In this document: positions 36,302 to 45,878 of the stretch, in pieces | Position numbering within the stretch: position 1 is the first letter of the stretch | Layout: every line of letters begins with the position of its first letter | Assembly: GCA_963797115.1 (NCBI GenBank) | Contig: CAWCOH010000001.1 | Coordinates: 496,001-560,000 of the forward strand | Direction: 5' to 3' | From: AP-15 sp963797115 | GTDB taxonomy: Bacteria; Pseudomonadota; Alphaproteobacteria; ATCC43930; CGMCC-115725 | Length of the DNA stretch: 64,000 bases | The notes under the pieces: generated by a model | The model's input: only the letters and a program-made list of their open reading frames with translations | Databases searched by the model: none | Told to the model about the DNA's origin: nothing | Position numbers and translations under genes: made by a program

Positions 36302-37993
36302 TTAGCTTGGCGCTCGGTGGCGCGAGAACCGATGAGCGATCATCTCGCGCAAAATCCGGCGCCTGATCGCCCGGTTGTTGGCGAGCCGATCCTTCCACCA
36401 CCAGCCGCCCCGCTGCATTGCTTCAGCGGCGGCGGCGAAGCGGTCGGCGACCGCCTGAAAATCAGCTCCTGTATAATTCAGGCTGAAGATGAGCCTACCG
36501 GTGCCGATCCAGCTCAATGCCAGGCCTTCCGCCCGCAGATGGTACTGGAACATCCAGTTGTAGGCCGAAGGCTGCGTGTAACAGATCATCCAGATCGACG
36601 ACAGGTTAGCCACCTTTACCGGCAACCCGGCGTCGCGCAGTCGCCTATTGAGCGCCGCGGCGCGGCCATCCCAGATCTCGTCGAGGTCGCGGTAGAGCGC
36701 GCTGATCGCCGGCTCTTCCAGGCGCCGCAGGAATTCGTTCATCGCCGCCATGACGTAGGGATGCGAATTGAACGTGCCGCGTGCAAAGCAGATATCGGCC
36801 GGCCGATCCTCGCGGAACCGTTTCATCAGGTGCCTGCGCCCGCAGACTGCGCCGATCGGCAGGCCGCCACCGAGAGTCTTGCCGTAGGTTACAAGGTCGG
36901 CCCGCACGCCGAAATAATCCTGAGCGCCGCCGAGTGCGAGGCGAAAGCCGACGAAAACCTCGTCGAAGATCAACACGATGCCGCGCTCGGTACAGATCGC
37001 GCGGAGCTGCTTCAGCCAATCGACATAGCCCGTGCGATCGAGATGCGCCTGCCTGGTGCTGTCGACCAAGATCGAATCGGCCGGTGCAGCGCTGTTCGGG
37101 TGCATGACCTGGACCGGATTGACGAGGACACAGGCGATGTCGCGCCGGCCGCGCAGCACACGCAGCGAGTCCTCGGACACGTCCTTCAGCGTGTATGTTT
37201 CGTGCGTCGGCACGGGGTTGCCGACGCCCGGCTGCACATCGCCCCACCAGCCGTGATAGGCGCCGCAAAAGCGCACCAGGTGGGAACGCCCCGTGTGGTA
37301 GCGCGCAAGCCTCACCGCCTGCATGACGGCCTCCGTTCCGGACATGTGGAACGAAACCTCGTCCATGCCGGAAAGGCGCACGAGGCGCGCGGCATTGTCG
37401 GCGACCAGCGGATGATAGGAGCCCAATACCGGGCCGAGCGCATGTGCGCGCTCAATGCCGCGGTCGATGCACTCCTTGTAGAAATCGTAGCCGAACAGAT
37501 TGACGCCGTAAGAGCCGGTGAGATCGTAGAACACGTTTCCGTCGAGATCGGTCGTCGTGACCCCGGACGAGGATTGGAGAAACGCGCCGACCGGCAGGTG
37601 CTGCCGCACGTGGCGGCTATACTGAAACGGGACGCGATAGGCTTCAGTGAATTGCAGATCCGAGATCAGCTCGGTAGTCTCGGCCGTCAGCCGCAATGTG
37701 CTGGCATATCGTTTCCGGTAGAGGTCTGCGAGCCGCGCAAAATCGGCGCGCCGTTTCGTGACGACCTCGTCGGGTGCTCCATCTGCGCTGAAGAACCGAG
37801 CGTCGTCGTACTGATAGAACGGCACCAGCGAGGCCACGAATCGGGCGATGCGCGGGTGCCCGGCGAGCGATCTGTGCTTTGCCTTCGACAGCTCCAGCCG
37901 CGCCTTCAGGCCAGCCGTCGATGCCGCCAAACTCATCGCGACCCGGCCGTAAGCGCCGACGCTGGTGATTGCCGCCTTCATATACGCAGTCAT
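36302..37993 (-). CDS. Class III pyridoxal-phosphate aminotransferase, large
   Basis: PLP enzyme of 563 residues, about 130 longer than glutamate-1-semialdehyde aminomutase, its nearest well-known relative. The extra part is an N-terminal domain (to about residue 125). The core contains MSGTEAVMQAVRLARYHTG, FCGAYHGWWGDV, IFDEVFVGFRLALGG, and the cofactor Lys in LVTYGKTLGGGLPIGA. Its role is unknown; surrounding genes concern phospholipids, so the substrate might be a lipid-linked or precursor carbonyl compound. It is divergent from the phosphatidylserine decarboxylase gene with a very short gap, suggesting shared control. An internal ATG at 37981 is an alternative start. Confidence 0.82.
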   Translation of the reverse strand: MTAYMKAAITSVGAYGRVAMSLAASTAGLKARLELSKAKHRSLAGHPRIARFVASLVPFYQYDDARFFSADGAPDEVVTKRRADFARLADLYRKRYASTLRLTAETTELISDLQFTEAYRVPFQYSRHVRQHLPVGAFLQSSSGVTTTDLDGNVFYDLTGSYGVNLFGYDFYKECIDRGIERAHALGPVLGSYHPLVADNAARLVRLSGMDEVSFHMSGTEAVMQAVRLARYHTGRSHLVRFCGAYHGWWGDVQPGVGNPVPTHETYTLKDVSEDSLRVLRGRRDIACVLVNPVQVMHPNSAAPADSILVDSTRQAHLDRTGYVDWLKQLRAICTERGIVLIFDEVFVGFRLALGGAQDYFGVRADLVTYGKTLGGGLPIGAVCGRRHLMKRFREDRPADICFARGTFNSHPYVMAAMNEFLRRLEEPAISALYRDLDEIWDGRAAALNRRLRDAGLPVKVANLSSIWMICYTQPSAYNWMFQYHLRAEGLALSWIGTGRLIFSLNYTGADFQAVADRFAAAAEAMQRGGWWWKDRLANNRAIRRRILREMIAHRFSRHRAPS

Positions 37994-38016
37994 TATTCGA
38001 TGATTTTTTCACTTAT

Positions 38017-38886
38017 ATGACAATGCGAGCAGCATCCGTTAAAACCCTGCTGCGGGAGGACATCAGCTTTCTGCTGACCAATCGCATCCCACATCAGCTG
38101 GCGAATCGGCTGTTCGGCTGGTTTAGCCGGATCGAGGCCCCGCTGCTGGCGCGAGCCTCGATCGCGATCTGGCGTCTGTTCGCCGATCTCGACCTGAGCG
38201 AAGCGCGAGCAGAGCGTTTCCCGAGCCTGCACGCGTGCTTTACGCGAGAGCTAAAGCCCGGCGCGCGTCCGGTCGACGGCGATCCTCACAATCTGACCAG
38301 CCCCTGCGATGCCATTGTCGGCGCCTGCGGACAAATTGTCCGCAACGAGCTGATCCAAGCCAAAGGATTTCCGTACACATTACAGGATTTGCTGGTCGAC
38401 CCGCAGCTCGTCGAGCTCTATCGCGATGGCCAATACGTCACGTTGCGACTGACGCCCAGTATGTACCATCGCTTCCATGCGCCGTACGACTGCACAGTCG
38501 ACAAGGTCAGGTATATTTCCGGCGAAACGTGGAACGTCAATCCGATCTCGCTCAGTCGCATTGCCAAATTGTTCTGCAAGAATGAGCGCGCGGTCATTCT
38601 CACAACTCTCCGCCCCTCTGGTGTGATGGTCACGCTGGTGCCGGTGGCCGCGATTCTCGTCGCCAGCATCCGCCTGCACTTTCTGGACGTTCTGTTGAAC
38701 ATGCAGTACCGCGGGGAGGTCGACATTCCGTGCCGGGCCTGCTTCAGCAAAGGGGAAGAGATGGGATGGTTCCAACATGGGTCGACGATCATCGTGTTTG
38801 CACCAAAGGGCGTCACCCTTTGCGGCTCGGTACAGCAGGGTGCGGTCATTCGCATGGGACAGCCGCTGATGCGATTGCTGTCGTGA
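38017..38886 (+). CDS. psd: Phosphatidylserine decarboxylase
   Basis: Pyruvoyl-dependent membrane enzyme that converts phosphatidylserine to phosphatidylethanolamine. The 289-residue product resembles the long (E. coli-type) form. The motifs SPCDAIVGACGQI, YHRFHAPYDCTV and the self-cleavage site HGSTIIVFAPKG (Gly-Ser-Thr; Ser becomes the pyruvoyl group) are present. The start may be 38017 or the ATG two codons later. It is followed after 13 bases by a glycosyltransferase gene and supplies the substrate for the PmtA-like enzyme. Confidence 0.9.
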   Translation: MTMRAASVKTLLREDISFLLTNRIPHQLANRLFGWFSRIEAPLLARASIAIWRLFADLDLSEARAERFPSLHACFTRELKPGARPVDGDPHNLTSPCDAIVGACGQIVRNELIQAKGFPYTLQDLLVDPQLVELYRDGQYVTLRLTPSMYHRFHAPYDCTVDKVRYISGETWNVNPISLSRIAKLFCKNERAVILTTLRPSGVMVTLVPVAAILVASIRLHFLDVLLNMQYRGEVDIPCRACFSKGEEMGWFQHGSTIIVFAPKGVTLCGSVQQGAVIRMGQPLMRLLS

Positions 38887-38899
38887 GCGGCACGATGTC

Positions 38900-39913
38900 A
38901 TGCGAATCCTGATCGCTACCGATGCATGGTCGCCGCAGGTCAACGGGGTTGTTCGGAGCTTGCAGTCTCTCGCCGCCGATGCTCGGAAGCTGGGTGCAGA
39001 AATCGAGTTTCTGACGCCCGAGGGTTTTCGGACCTTTCCGCTGCCGACCTACCCGAGCATTCGCTGCGGTATCCCGACCTGGCGAGAAATCGCGCGGCGA
39101 ATTGAGAGCGCAGCGCCGGATTGCCTGCATATCGCCACTGAGGGACCGATCGGCCAAATCGTTCGGCGGTATTGTCTCGCGCGAAAAATATCTTTCACGA
39201 CCAGTTATATGACCCGTTTTCCGGAGTATGTTTCGGCGCGTCTGCCGGTTCCCCTGTCATGGAGCTACGCGCTGTTGCGCCGCTTTCAAGCCGCGGCGGC
39301 GGTAACGATGGTGTCCACCCGCTCTTTGATCGAAGAACTCGGCCATCGCGGCTTTGCGCATCTGGCGATATGGACACGCGGTGTCGATACCGACCTTTTC
39401 CGCCCCGAGCGCGCGGCACCAGTCGATCTGCCCCGTCCGATTTTCGTCAGCGTCGGCCGCCTCGCGGTAGAAAAGAACCTGACGGCATTCCTGGCGCTCG
39501 ATCTGCCGGGCTCGAAGGTCCTCATTGGCGACGGGCCGCAGGCGGACGAGCTGCAGCGCCGTTTTCCGGACGTCCACTTTCTCGGTCAGCTGGAAGGGGA
39601 AACCTTGGCCACACATCTTGCGGCAGCGGACGTATTCGTGTTCCCGAGCCGAACCGACACATTCGGGGTCGTTCAGCTCGAAGCGCTGGCCTGCGGCGTT
39701 CCGGTTGCCGCCTACCCTGTCCCAGGACCACAGGACGTGATTGGTAGCAATCCGGTCGGCGTGCTCGACGAAGATCTCAAATCTGCCTGCCTCCAGGCAC
39801 TGACGATTTCGCGCGCGACCTGCCGCGCGTTTGCGCTTACCCAATCCTGGGAACGAAGCGCACGGCAGTTCATCTCGCATTGTCGGCCATGCCGTCGCTT
39901 GGTGACGGCATAA
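38900..39913 (+). CDS. GT4-family glycosyltransferase
   Basis: Retaining GT-B glycosyltransferase of 337 residues. The N-terminus IATDAWSPQVNGVVRSLQSL is the hallmark of GDP-mannose-dependent alpha-mannosyltransferase-like enzymes that glycosylate lipids. The donor-site region includes VSVGRLAVEKNL and the ExxxxxxxE-like segment SRTDTFGVVQLEALACGVP. Being 13 bases after psd, it is probably translated from the same mRNA and may make a membrane glycolipid. Confidence 0.85.
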   Translation: MRILIATDAWSPQVNGVVRSLQSLAADARKLGAEIEFLTPEGFRTFPLPTYPSIRCGIPTWREIARRIESAAPDCLHIATEGPIGQIVRRYCLARKISFTTSYMTRFPEYVSARLPVPLSWSYALLRRFQAAAAVTMVSTRSLIEELGHRGFAHLAIWTRGVDTDLFRPERAAPVDLPRPIFVSVGRLAVEKNLTAFLALDLPGSKVLIGDGPQADELQRRFPDVHFLGQLEGETLATHLAAADVFVFPSRTDTFGVVQLEALACGVPVAAYPVPGPQDVIGSNPVGVLDEDLKSACLQALTISRATCRAFALTQSWERSARQFISHCRPCRRLVTA

Positions 39914-40200
39914 AAATATCTTCCGAGAAACCAAGACTTCTACAATCCTCGGCCTGCTCCCGACCGCTCCAGAGTCGGGACCGATAATCGGTAATCGGCA
40001 TCAGAGGACCGCAGGGGTCAGCCGCCACGCCCGCTGCCGAGGACCGTAGGCGCGCTGACATCATCGGCGTCATTAGCACAGGACACCCGCGCAAAGGGCA
40101 GAACTGATGCGCGCGCACCCGGGTTAATTTCCTGGGCACCAAAGACCGAGGCCTTGGGCAAAAATCGGCCGATGGCTCGGACCGAGAGAAAGAGAGCGGG

Positions 40201-41517
40201 ATGGAGAGCGCCGTCGAAAAATCCGCAATGCGCAAGATCTATTTACGGCTGCTGCCGTTTGCGGTGCTGAGCTATTTCCTCGCCTATATCGACCGCATCA
40301 ACGTCAGCTTCGCCGGGCTGACGATGCGCGACGATCTCAACATGTCGGCTTCCGCCTTCGGCTTCGCTCTCGGCACCTTCTACTGGGGCTACTCGATCTT
40401 CGAGCTGCCGAGCAATTTGATCATGGAGAAAGTCGGCGCCCGCCTGTGGATCGCCCGCATTATGATCACCTGGGGCATCCTGGCGGTCATCACAGCCACG
40501 GTCACCGGGTCGACCAGCTTTGGGATCGTGCGCTTTCTGCTCGGTGTTGCCGAAGCCGGGTTCTTCCCGGGGCTCATCCTCTATTTCACCTATTGGTTCC
40601 CGAGCTACCATCATGCCCGCATTGTTTCGGGCTTTCTGACTGGGTTGCCGGTCGCCGTGGCACTCGGCGCGCCGATCTCGACTGGGTTGCTCGGCCTGGA
40701 CGGCTTGTTCGGCCTGCGCGGCTGGCAGATCATGTACATCGCCGAGGGCCTCCCAACCGTGCTGATCGGCGTGGTGACGTTGTTCGTGCTGACCGACCGG
40801 CCGGAGCAGGCAAAGTTCCTGACTGCGGCCGAAAAGACTTGGCTCGCCGAGACCTTGCGTGCCGAACGGCGGGCCAAGGATGCGGTGCGCACCTTCAGCG
40901 TAGTGCAGGCGCTGTTCAATCCCAAGGTCCTGCTGTTGTCGCTGAACTATCTCGGCATCGTCACCGCGAGCCTAGGGATGCTGTTCTTTATTCCGCAGAT
41001 CATCAAGTCGCTGGGCAATTTCAGCAACATGACCGTCGGTTGGCTGACGATGATCCCCTACATCTGCGGTGGGATCAGCATGGTGACCTGGGGCTTCATT
41101 TCCGACCGCATGAACGAGCGGCGGTGGAATCTGCTGGCAGCGTGCGTCGTTTCGACGGCCGGGCTTGTCATCGCTGGCATGACGATGGGCACCTGGTGGG
41201 CGCTGGTCGGGATGTCGATCGCCGCGATCGGGTTCTACGGCTCGAAGGGACCCTTCTGGTCGATGCCGCCGATGTTCCTCACCGGCATGGCGGCGGCTGG
41301 TGCGATCGCGTGGATCAACTCGATCGGCAATCTCGGCGGTTTTTTCGGCTCCTGGTATGTCGGGTTCATGAAGGACCTGACCGACAGCTACGCCGGCGGG
41401 CTCTACGGGCTGGCGCTGTTTGGGTTTATCTCCGCGTTCGTCTGCGCGTTCTTCCTGCAGATCCCCGATGCTGCCGGCTCGGCGCGTAGCGCAGAAGCGT
41501 TGACGCCGGCGAAATAG
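40201..41517 (+). CDS. MFS transporter of the anion:cation symporter type (aromatic/organic acid uptake)
   Basis: Inner-membrane permease of 438 residues with 12 helices. The segments YIDRINVSFAGLTMRDDLNM, GYSIFELPSNLIMEKVGARLW and EAGFFPGLILYFTYWFP match ACS-family transporters such as those for phthalate, glucarate or tartrate. It probably imports an organic acid used by the catabolic genes that follow. The ATG lies about 8 bases after an AAAGAGAG segment. Confidence 0.88.
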   Translation: MESAVEKSAMRKIYLRLLPFAVLSYFLAYIDRINVSFAGLTMRDDLNMSASAFGFALGTFYWGYSIFELPSNLIMEKVGARLWIARIMITWGILAVITATVTGSTSFGIVRFLLGVAEAGFFPGLILYFTYWFPSYHHARIVSGFLTGLPVAVALGAPISTGLLGLDGLFGLRGWQIMYIAEGLPTVLIGVVTLFVLTDRPEQAKFLTAAEKTWLAETLRAERRAKDAVRTFSVVQALFNPKVLLLSLNYLGIVTASLGMLFFIPQIIKSLGNFSNMTVGWLTMIPYICGGISMVTWGFISDRMNERRWNLLAACVVSTAGLVIAGMTMGTWWALVGMSIAAIGFYGSKGPFWSMPPMFLTGMAAAGAIAWINSIGNLGGFFGSWYVGFMKDLTDSYAGGLYGLALFGFISAFVCAFFLQIPDAAGSARSAEALTPAK

Positions 41518-41909
41518 GGGACGGCCGGGCGCGGCACCCGGCGGACCATGGTCTGAAGTCTGTCGTCGATCCTCAAATCGCCAACTTCGCGTGGCATGAA
41601 GTTGGTCCGACGTGGGAGCCGGGGCACTTCGCGAAAACCGCGGCGCGGCCGTTGCTGAGGGACAAGACGACGAACGCTATTCTATCTAAAGAGGAAATTT
41701 TGCTGTTGATTTGCGTTATTTGTGCAAATCTGAATTCTGTCAACGAAACCACAAGTTTGATGCGAGCCGAATGCGATTGTCGGACGCAAAGTCGCGATCC
41801 GATTGGTCGTCCCGTAAGGGCCGACGGCAACGAGCGAACGCGATTGCGCCTTTCTCGGTTCGTGGAGTTCCTGTATCCGAGGGCCGATTGCAAATAGGAA
41901 ACCCCGGAC
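41518..41909. other. Intergenic region, no gene recognised
   Basis: Both strands carry short open frames (about 80-110 codons), none of which reads as a known protein. The stretch 41650-41760 is AT-richer than its neighbours and could hold the promoter of the downstream ThDP-enzyme gene. Confidence 0.4.
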
Positions 41910-43595
41910 ATGACCCAGACCGTTGCCCGCCTGCTGGCGGAAAGCTTCGAAGCGCATGATGTCGACCAGGTCTATTGCGTCCCGGGCGAGAGCTATGTTG
42001 GGCTGACCAGCGCGCTGATCGACAAGAACTCGATCCGCGTAGTCGTCTGCCGCCACGAGGGCGGCGCCGGCTTTATGGCAGTGGCCGACGGTCGGCTGCG
42101 CGACCGCGCCGGGGTGGCCATCGTCTCGCGCGGGCCGGGGCTGTCGAACGCCATGGTAGCGCTGCACTCGGCTTATCACGACACGACCCCCGTGGTGATG
42201 CTGATCGGGCAGGTCGAGCGCCGGGATTTCGGCCGGTTGGCATTGCAGGAGCAGAACTATTCACGCCTCTTGGCGGATGTGACCAAGCTGGTGATCGAGG
42301 TCAACGAACCGGAGCAGGCATCGGAAGCGATCGCCCGCGCCTTCCACGTCGCGGAAAGCGGCACGCCCGGCCCGGTTGCTGTCGTCGTGCCGGAGGACGT
42401 CTTCGATGCCGAGATCGGTGCCGCTGTCGATCCAGCGCGGCCGCGCGGCGTCGCCGGACCGCGCGCCGAGGATCTCGACCGGCTCGCGCAAATGCTGGCC
42501 GAAGCCGAGCGACCATTGGTGCTGGTCGGCGCGGCACTGTTGGCCGACGCGGTCCATGACGGCGCGGCGTTCGCGGACCTCAACCGGCTGTCGGAGGAAT
42601 GGGTGTTGCCGATCAGCCCGACGCATCGCCGGCCGCAGCTCTTCGATGCGACGCATCCGAATTTCGGCGGCTATATGGGGATCCGCGTCCCGCCGGCGTT
42701 GCTTACGGAGATGAAACGCGCGGATCTGATGGTGGCATTGGGCGAGCGAATGACCGACTCGGTCAGCCAGTCCTACAGCTTCCCGGCGGCACCGCAGCCG
42801 CAATTGCCCTTCGTCCATGTCTGGCCTGACCCGAACGAAGTCGGCCGTGTGTGGCGGCCAGATCTCGGCATGCCATGCAGCGCCCACGAGGTCGTCAGAG
42901 CGCTGTTGCGGCGCGGAGCGCCTGCGAACGCCGGCAAGCGGCGCGGCTGGGTGGACAGGCTCAACGCTATCCACAGGAAGCTCTTGGCCAAGGAATGGGA
43001 GCCAACCGAGGACGGCATCAACTTTGCCGCGGTCGTCTGCGAGGTCGACAAGCACCTTGCACCGGACGCCACGGTGACGACCGACGCGGGCAATTTCGCG
43101 AGCTTCGTTCACCGCTATATCGGCTTTGGCCAGGGGCAGGTCTTTCTCGCCTCGGTGGTGGGTGCGATGGGTTCGGGAATGCCGATGGCGGTCGCCGCGG
43201 CGTTGCGCCGGCCGGGCACGCAGGTCGTCGCCTTTGTCGGTGACGGAGGTGCCCTGATGACCGGCAACGAGATTGCCACCGCACGCCAATACGGCGCCAA
43301 TCCGATCATGATCATTTCCGACAACGGCATGTACGGCACGATCGGCATGCATTCCTACGTGCGGTATCCCGAGCGAGCGTTGATGGCTGGCACCCGGCTG
43401 ACCAATCCGGACTTTGCGCAATGGGGCCGCTCGTTCGGGGCCGAGGGCATCACCATCAAGAGTGAGGCGGAGGTCGCCGACAGCATCGCCCGCGCCTTTG
43501 CCGTCAAGACCAGGCCGGTGGTGGTGCACTGTCTGACGTCGGCGATCCAAATGAGCGCCTGGCGCCGCTACACCCGCTCGGCGACACTGCCGTAG
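41910..43595 (+). CDS. ThDP-dependent acetolactate synthase/decarboxylase-like enzyme
   Basis: Intact 561-residue ThDP enzyme. The catalytic Glu is in YCVPGESYVGLTSAL. The C-terminal cofactor motif is GDGGALMTGNEIATA...SDNGMYG. It is paralogous to the frameshifted enzyme at 1800-3498. Without the specific active-site residues of ilvB it is more likely a decarboxylase or carboligase acting on a 2-oxo acid. It starts the catabolic cluster that includes an acyl-CoA dehydrogenase, aspartate dehydrogenase and hydratase, downstream of an organic-acid importer. Confidence 0.85.
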   Translation: MTQTVARLLAESFEAHDVDQVYCVPGESYVGLTSALIDKNSIRVVVCRHEGGAGFMAVADGRLRDRAGVAIVSRGPGLSNAMVALHSAYHDTTPVVMLIGQVERRDFGRLALQEQNYSRLLADVTKLVIEVNEPEQASEAIARAFHVAESGTPGPVAVVVPEDVFDAEIGAAVDPARPRGVAGPRAEDLDRLAQMLAEAERPLVLVGAALLADAVHDGAAFADLNRLSEEWVLPISPTHRRPQLFDATHPNFGGYMGIRVPPALLTEMKRADLMVALGERMTDSVSQSYSFPAAPQPQLPFVHVWPDPNEVGRVWRPDLGMPCSAHEVVRALLRRGAPANAGKRRGWVDRLNAIHRKLLAKEWEPTEDGINFAAVVCEVDKHLAPDATVTTDAGNFASFVHRYIGFGQGQVFLASVVGAMGSGMPMAVAAALRRPGTQVVAFVGDGGALMTGNEIATARQYGANPIMIISDNGMYGTIGMHSYVRYPERALMAGTRLTNPDFAQWGRSFGAEGITIKSEAEVADSIARAFAVKTRPVVVHCLTSAIQMSAWRRYTRSATLP

Positions 43596-43622
43596 AGGCT
43601 GTGAAGAAATCGGCTGGATCAG

Positions 43623-43745
43623 CGTTGTGCGTTCTTCGAGACAGCCGCTGCGCGGCTTCCTCAGAATGAGGAATGCCGTTTATGCCCTCAAAGACTTCCT
43701 CATGCTGAGGAGCGCGTTTGGGCGCGTCTCGAAGCACGCAACGAC
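43623..43745. repeat. Intergenic inverted-repeat element
   Basis: The left arm (43623-43672) begins CGTTGTGCGTTCTTCGAGA and ends near TCAGAATGAGGAA. The right arm (43696-43745) contains TTCCTCATGCTGAGGA and ends TCTCGAAGCACGCAACG. The arms are imperfect inverted copies and would fold into a long hairpin. I recall this CTTCGAGA...TCCTCAGCATGAGGA pattern as a widespread intergenic repeat of Rhizobiales-type genomes. It lies between the ThDP enzyme and acyl-CoA dehydrogenase genes. Confidence 0.65.
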
Positions 43746-43784
43746 GCCGATGCAGCGGTTGCACGGGCCCAGAGAGGAGGCGCG

Positions 43785-44951
43785 ATGAGCTTCACGCTGA
43801 CCGCCGACCAGCAGGAAATCCGGAGCGCGGTGCTTCGCCTGTGCGCGCGGTTCGGCGACGAATACTGGCTGAAAAAGGACGAAGAGGGCGGCTTCCCGCA
43901 CGAGTTTCATCGGGCGATGGCCGAGGCCGGCTGGCTCGGCATCGCGATGCCGGAAGTCTGTGGCGGCAGCGGTCTCGGCATTACCGAAGCCGCGGTCCTG
44001 ATGCAGGCGGTCGCGGAGTCGGGCGCCGGCTTCAGCGGCGCCTCGGCGATCCATATGAATATTTTCGGACTGCACCCGGTCGTCGTTTTCGGCAATGACG
44101 AGCAGAAGCAGCGCTTCCTGCCGCCGCTGATCGCCGGCAACGAGAAGACCTGCTTTGCCGTGACCGAGCCTGATGCCGGGCTCGACACGACCCGGATCAA
44201 GACACGTGCGGTGCGTCAAGGCGACCACTATGTCATCTCGGGCCGCAAGATCTGGATCTCGACCGCCCAGGTCGCCGAGAAGATGCTGATCCTCGCACGC
44301 ACGACACCGGTCGAGGAGGCAGCACGCCCCTCATTGGGTATGACGTTGTTCTATACCGATCTCGACCGCACCACCGTGGAGGTGCGCGAGATCCCGAAGA
44401 TGGGGCGCAAGGCGGTCGACTCGAACCTACTCTTCATCGACGGGCTGAAGATACCAGTCGCCGACCGCATCGGCGAGGAAGGCAAAGGCTTTCACTACAT
44501 CCTGCACGGGATGAACCCGGAGCGGATCCTGATCGCCGCCGAGGCGGTCGGGCTCGGGCGTGCGGCCCTCGCCCGCGCTGCCAACTATGCCAAGGAGCGG
44601 ATCGTCTTCGGCCGCCCGATCGGCCAGAATCAGGCGATCCAGCATCCGCTCGCCGAACGCTGGATCGAGCTCGAAGCCGCCGAATTGATGGTGTTGCGCG
44701 CGGCCGCCGCCTATGACCGCGGCGAACAGACCGGCGCCTTTGCCAACGCCGCCAAATACTGTGCGGCCGAGGCGGGCTTCCGCGCCTGCGAAACCGCGGT
44801 CATGACCCATGGCGGCATGGGCTACGCCCGCGAGTACCATGTCGAGCGCTATTTCCGCGAGATCCAGATCGCCCGGATCGCCCCCGTCAGCCCCCAGTTG
44901 ATCTTGAGCCACCTCGCCGAGCGCGTGCTGGGGTTGCCGAAGTCTTACTGA
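43785..44951 (+). CDS. Acyl-CoA dehydrogenase
   Basis: FAD enzyme of 388 residues. Family motifs include CFAVTEPDAGLDTTRIKT, RIVFGRPIGQNQAIQHPLA and MTHGGMGYAREYHV. The position of the medium-chain catalytic Glu is Pro (RIAPVSP). A Glu occupies the alternative position used by isovaleryl-CoA and long-chain enzymes (GMNPERILIAAE), so catalysis by that residue is plausible. GAGAGGAGG precedes the ATG. The next gene starts 10 bases after its stop, so they are co-transcribed. Confidence 0.88.
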   Translation: MSFTLTADQQEIRSAVLRLCARFGDEYWLKKDEEGGFPHEFHRAMAEAGWLGIAMPEVCGGSGLGITEAAVLMQAVAESGAGFSGASAIHMNIFGLHPVVVFGNDEQKQRFLPPLIAGNEKTCFAVTEPDAGLDTTRIKTRAVRQGDHYVISGRKIWISTAQVAEKMLILARTTPVEEAARPSLGMTLFYTDLDRTTVEVREIPKMGRKAVDSNLLFIDGLKIPVADRIGEEGKGFHYILHGMNPERILIAAEAVGLGRAALARAANYAKERIVFGRPIGQNQAIQHPLAERWIELEAAELMVLRAAAAYDRGEQTGAFANAAKYCAAEAGFRACETAVMTHGGMGYAREYHVERYFREIQIARIAPVSPQLILSHLAERVLGLPKSY

Positions 44952-44961
44952 GGGCGCCGCA

Positions 44962-45768
44962 ATGACCACGCGTGTAGCGATCGGCGGATTTGGGGCGATC
45001 GGGATGGCGGTCGCCGAGCATCTCGACCGCGGAATCGACGGGCTGGTGCTGGCCGCGGCGTCGGCGCGCGACGTTGGCCGGGCGCAAGCGGCGATAGCCG
45101 GCTTTGCGCGGCCGGTGCCGGTGCTGCCCTTGGCACGGCTCGGCGACGTCGCCGACATTGTCGTCGAATGCGCGCCCGCGGCGGTATTGCGCGAACTCGT
45201 CCAGCCGGCTCTCGCGCATGGCCGGCTCGTGATGGTGCTGAGCTGCGGCGCGCTGCTCGACAATTTCGACCTCGTCGACCTGGCGCGGCGCCATGGCGGG
45301 CGCATTCTAGTTCCCTCGGGCGCATTGCTCGGGCTGGATGCCGTCGTTGCCGCGGCGGAGGGCGGCATCTCACGCGTGCATATGGTTACCCGCAAGCCGC
45401 CGGGCGGTCTTGCCGGTGCGCCCTATCTTGAGGCGAACGCCATCGCCGTCGCCGGACTGTCCGCACCCAAATGCGTCTTCGCCGGCTCGGCGCGCGAAGC
45501 GGCGCGCGGCTTTCCGGCAAACGTCAACGTGGCGGCAGCATTGGCGCTCGCCGGGATCGGACCGGATCGCACGACAATCGAGATATGGGCCGACCCGACA
45601 GTGACGCGTAATGTTCACCGCATCGAGGTCGAGGCCGAAGCCGCCCGGTTCTCGATGCAGATCGAGAATGTGCCTTCCGCCGAAAATCCGCGCACCGGCC
45701 GGCTGACGGCACTCTCCGTCATTGCCGCACTCAAAAAGCTGTCGGCCCCCCTCTCGATTGGGACCTAA
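44962..45768 (+). CDS. nadX: L-aspartate dehydrogenase (NadX-like)
   Basis: NAD(P)-dependent dehydrogenase of 268 residues. The Rossmann motif is VAIGGFGAIGMAVAEHL. Family blocks include LSCGALLDN, VPSGALLGLDAV, FPANVNVAAALALAGIG and the C-terminal SAENPRTGRLTALSVIA. The enzyme interconverts aspartate and oxaloacetate/iminoaspartate, feeding NAD synthesis or, in catabolic clusters, nitrogen removal. Here its neighbours are catabolic and no nadA/nadC is present, so a catabolic role is more likely. Confidence 0.85.
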   Translation: MTTRVAIGGFGAIGMAVAEHLDRGIDGLVLAAASARDVGRAQAAIAGFARPVPVLPLARLGDVADIVVECAPAAVLRELVQPALAHGRLVMVLSCGALLDNFDLVDLARRHGGRILVPSGALLGLDAVVAAAEGGISRVHMVTRKPPGGLAGAPYLEANAIAVAGLSAPKCVFAGSAREAARGFPANVNVAAALALAGIGPDRTTIEIWADPTVTRNVHRIEVEAEAARFSMQIENVPSAENPRTGRLTALSVIAALKKLSAPLSIGT

Positions 45769-45878
45769 GCGAGAATTTTGATCGGGCGAGCGATCGGCGG
45801 GCCCGATACGTCGATGTCGCAAACATTGCTTCTCTGCGCGCTTTGTGCCTCTGTCGTGAGCAAAGTGGAGAGACGCAG

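Noticed and set aside
36317..38020. A 567-codon plus-strand open frame opposite the class III aminotransferase
   Set aside because: It is longer than the real gene but has no motif, while the minus strand shows complete PLP-enzyme motifs.
41573..41911. A 112-codon minus-strand frame as a gene between the MFS and ThDP-enzyme genes
   Set aside because: No recognised family, no ribosome-binding site, and the composition looks like intergenic DNA.
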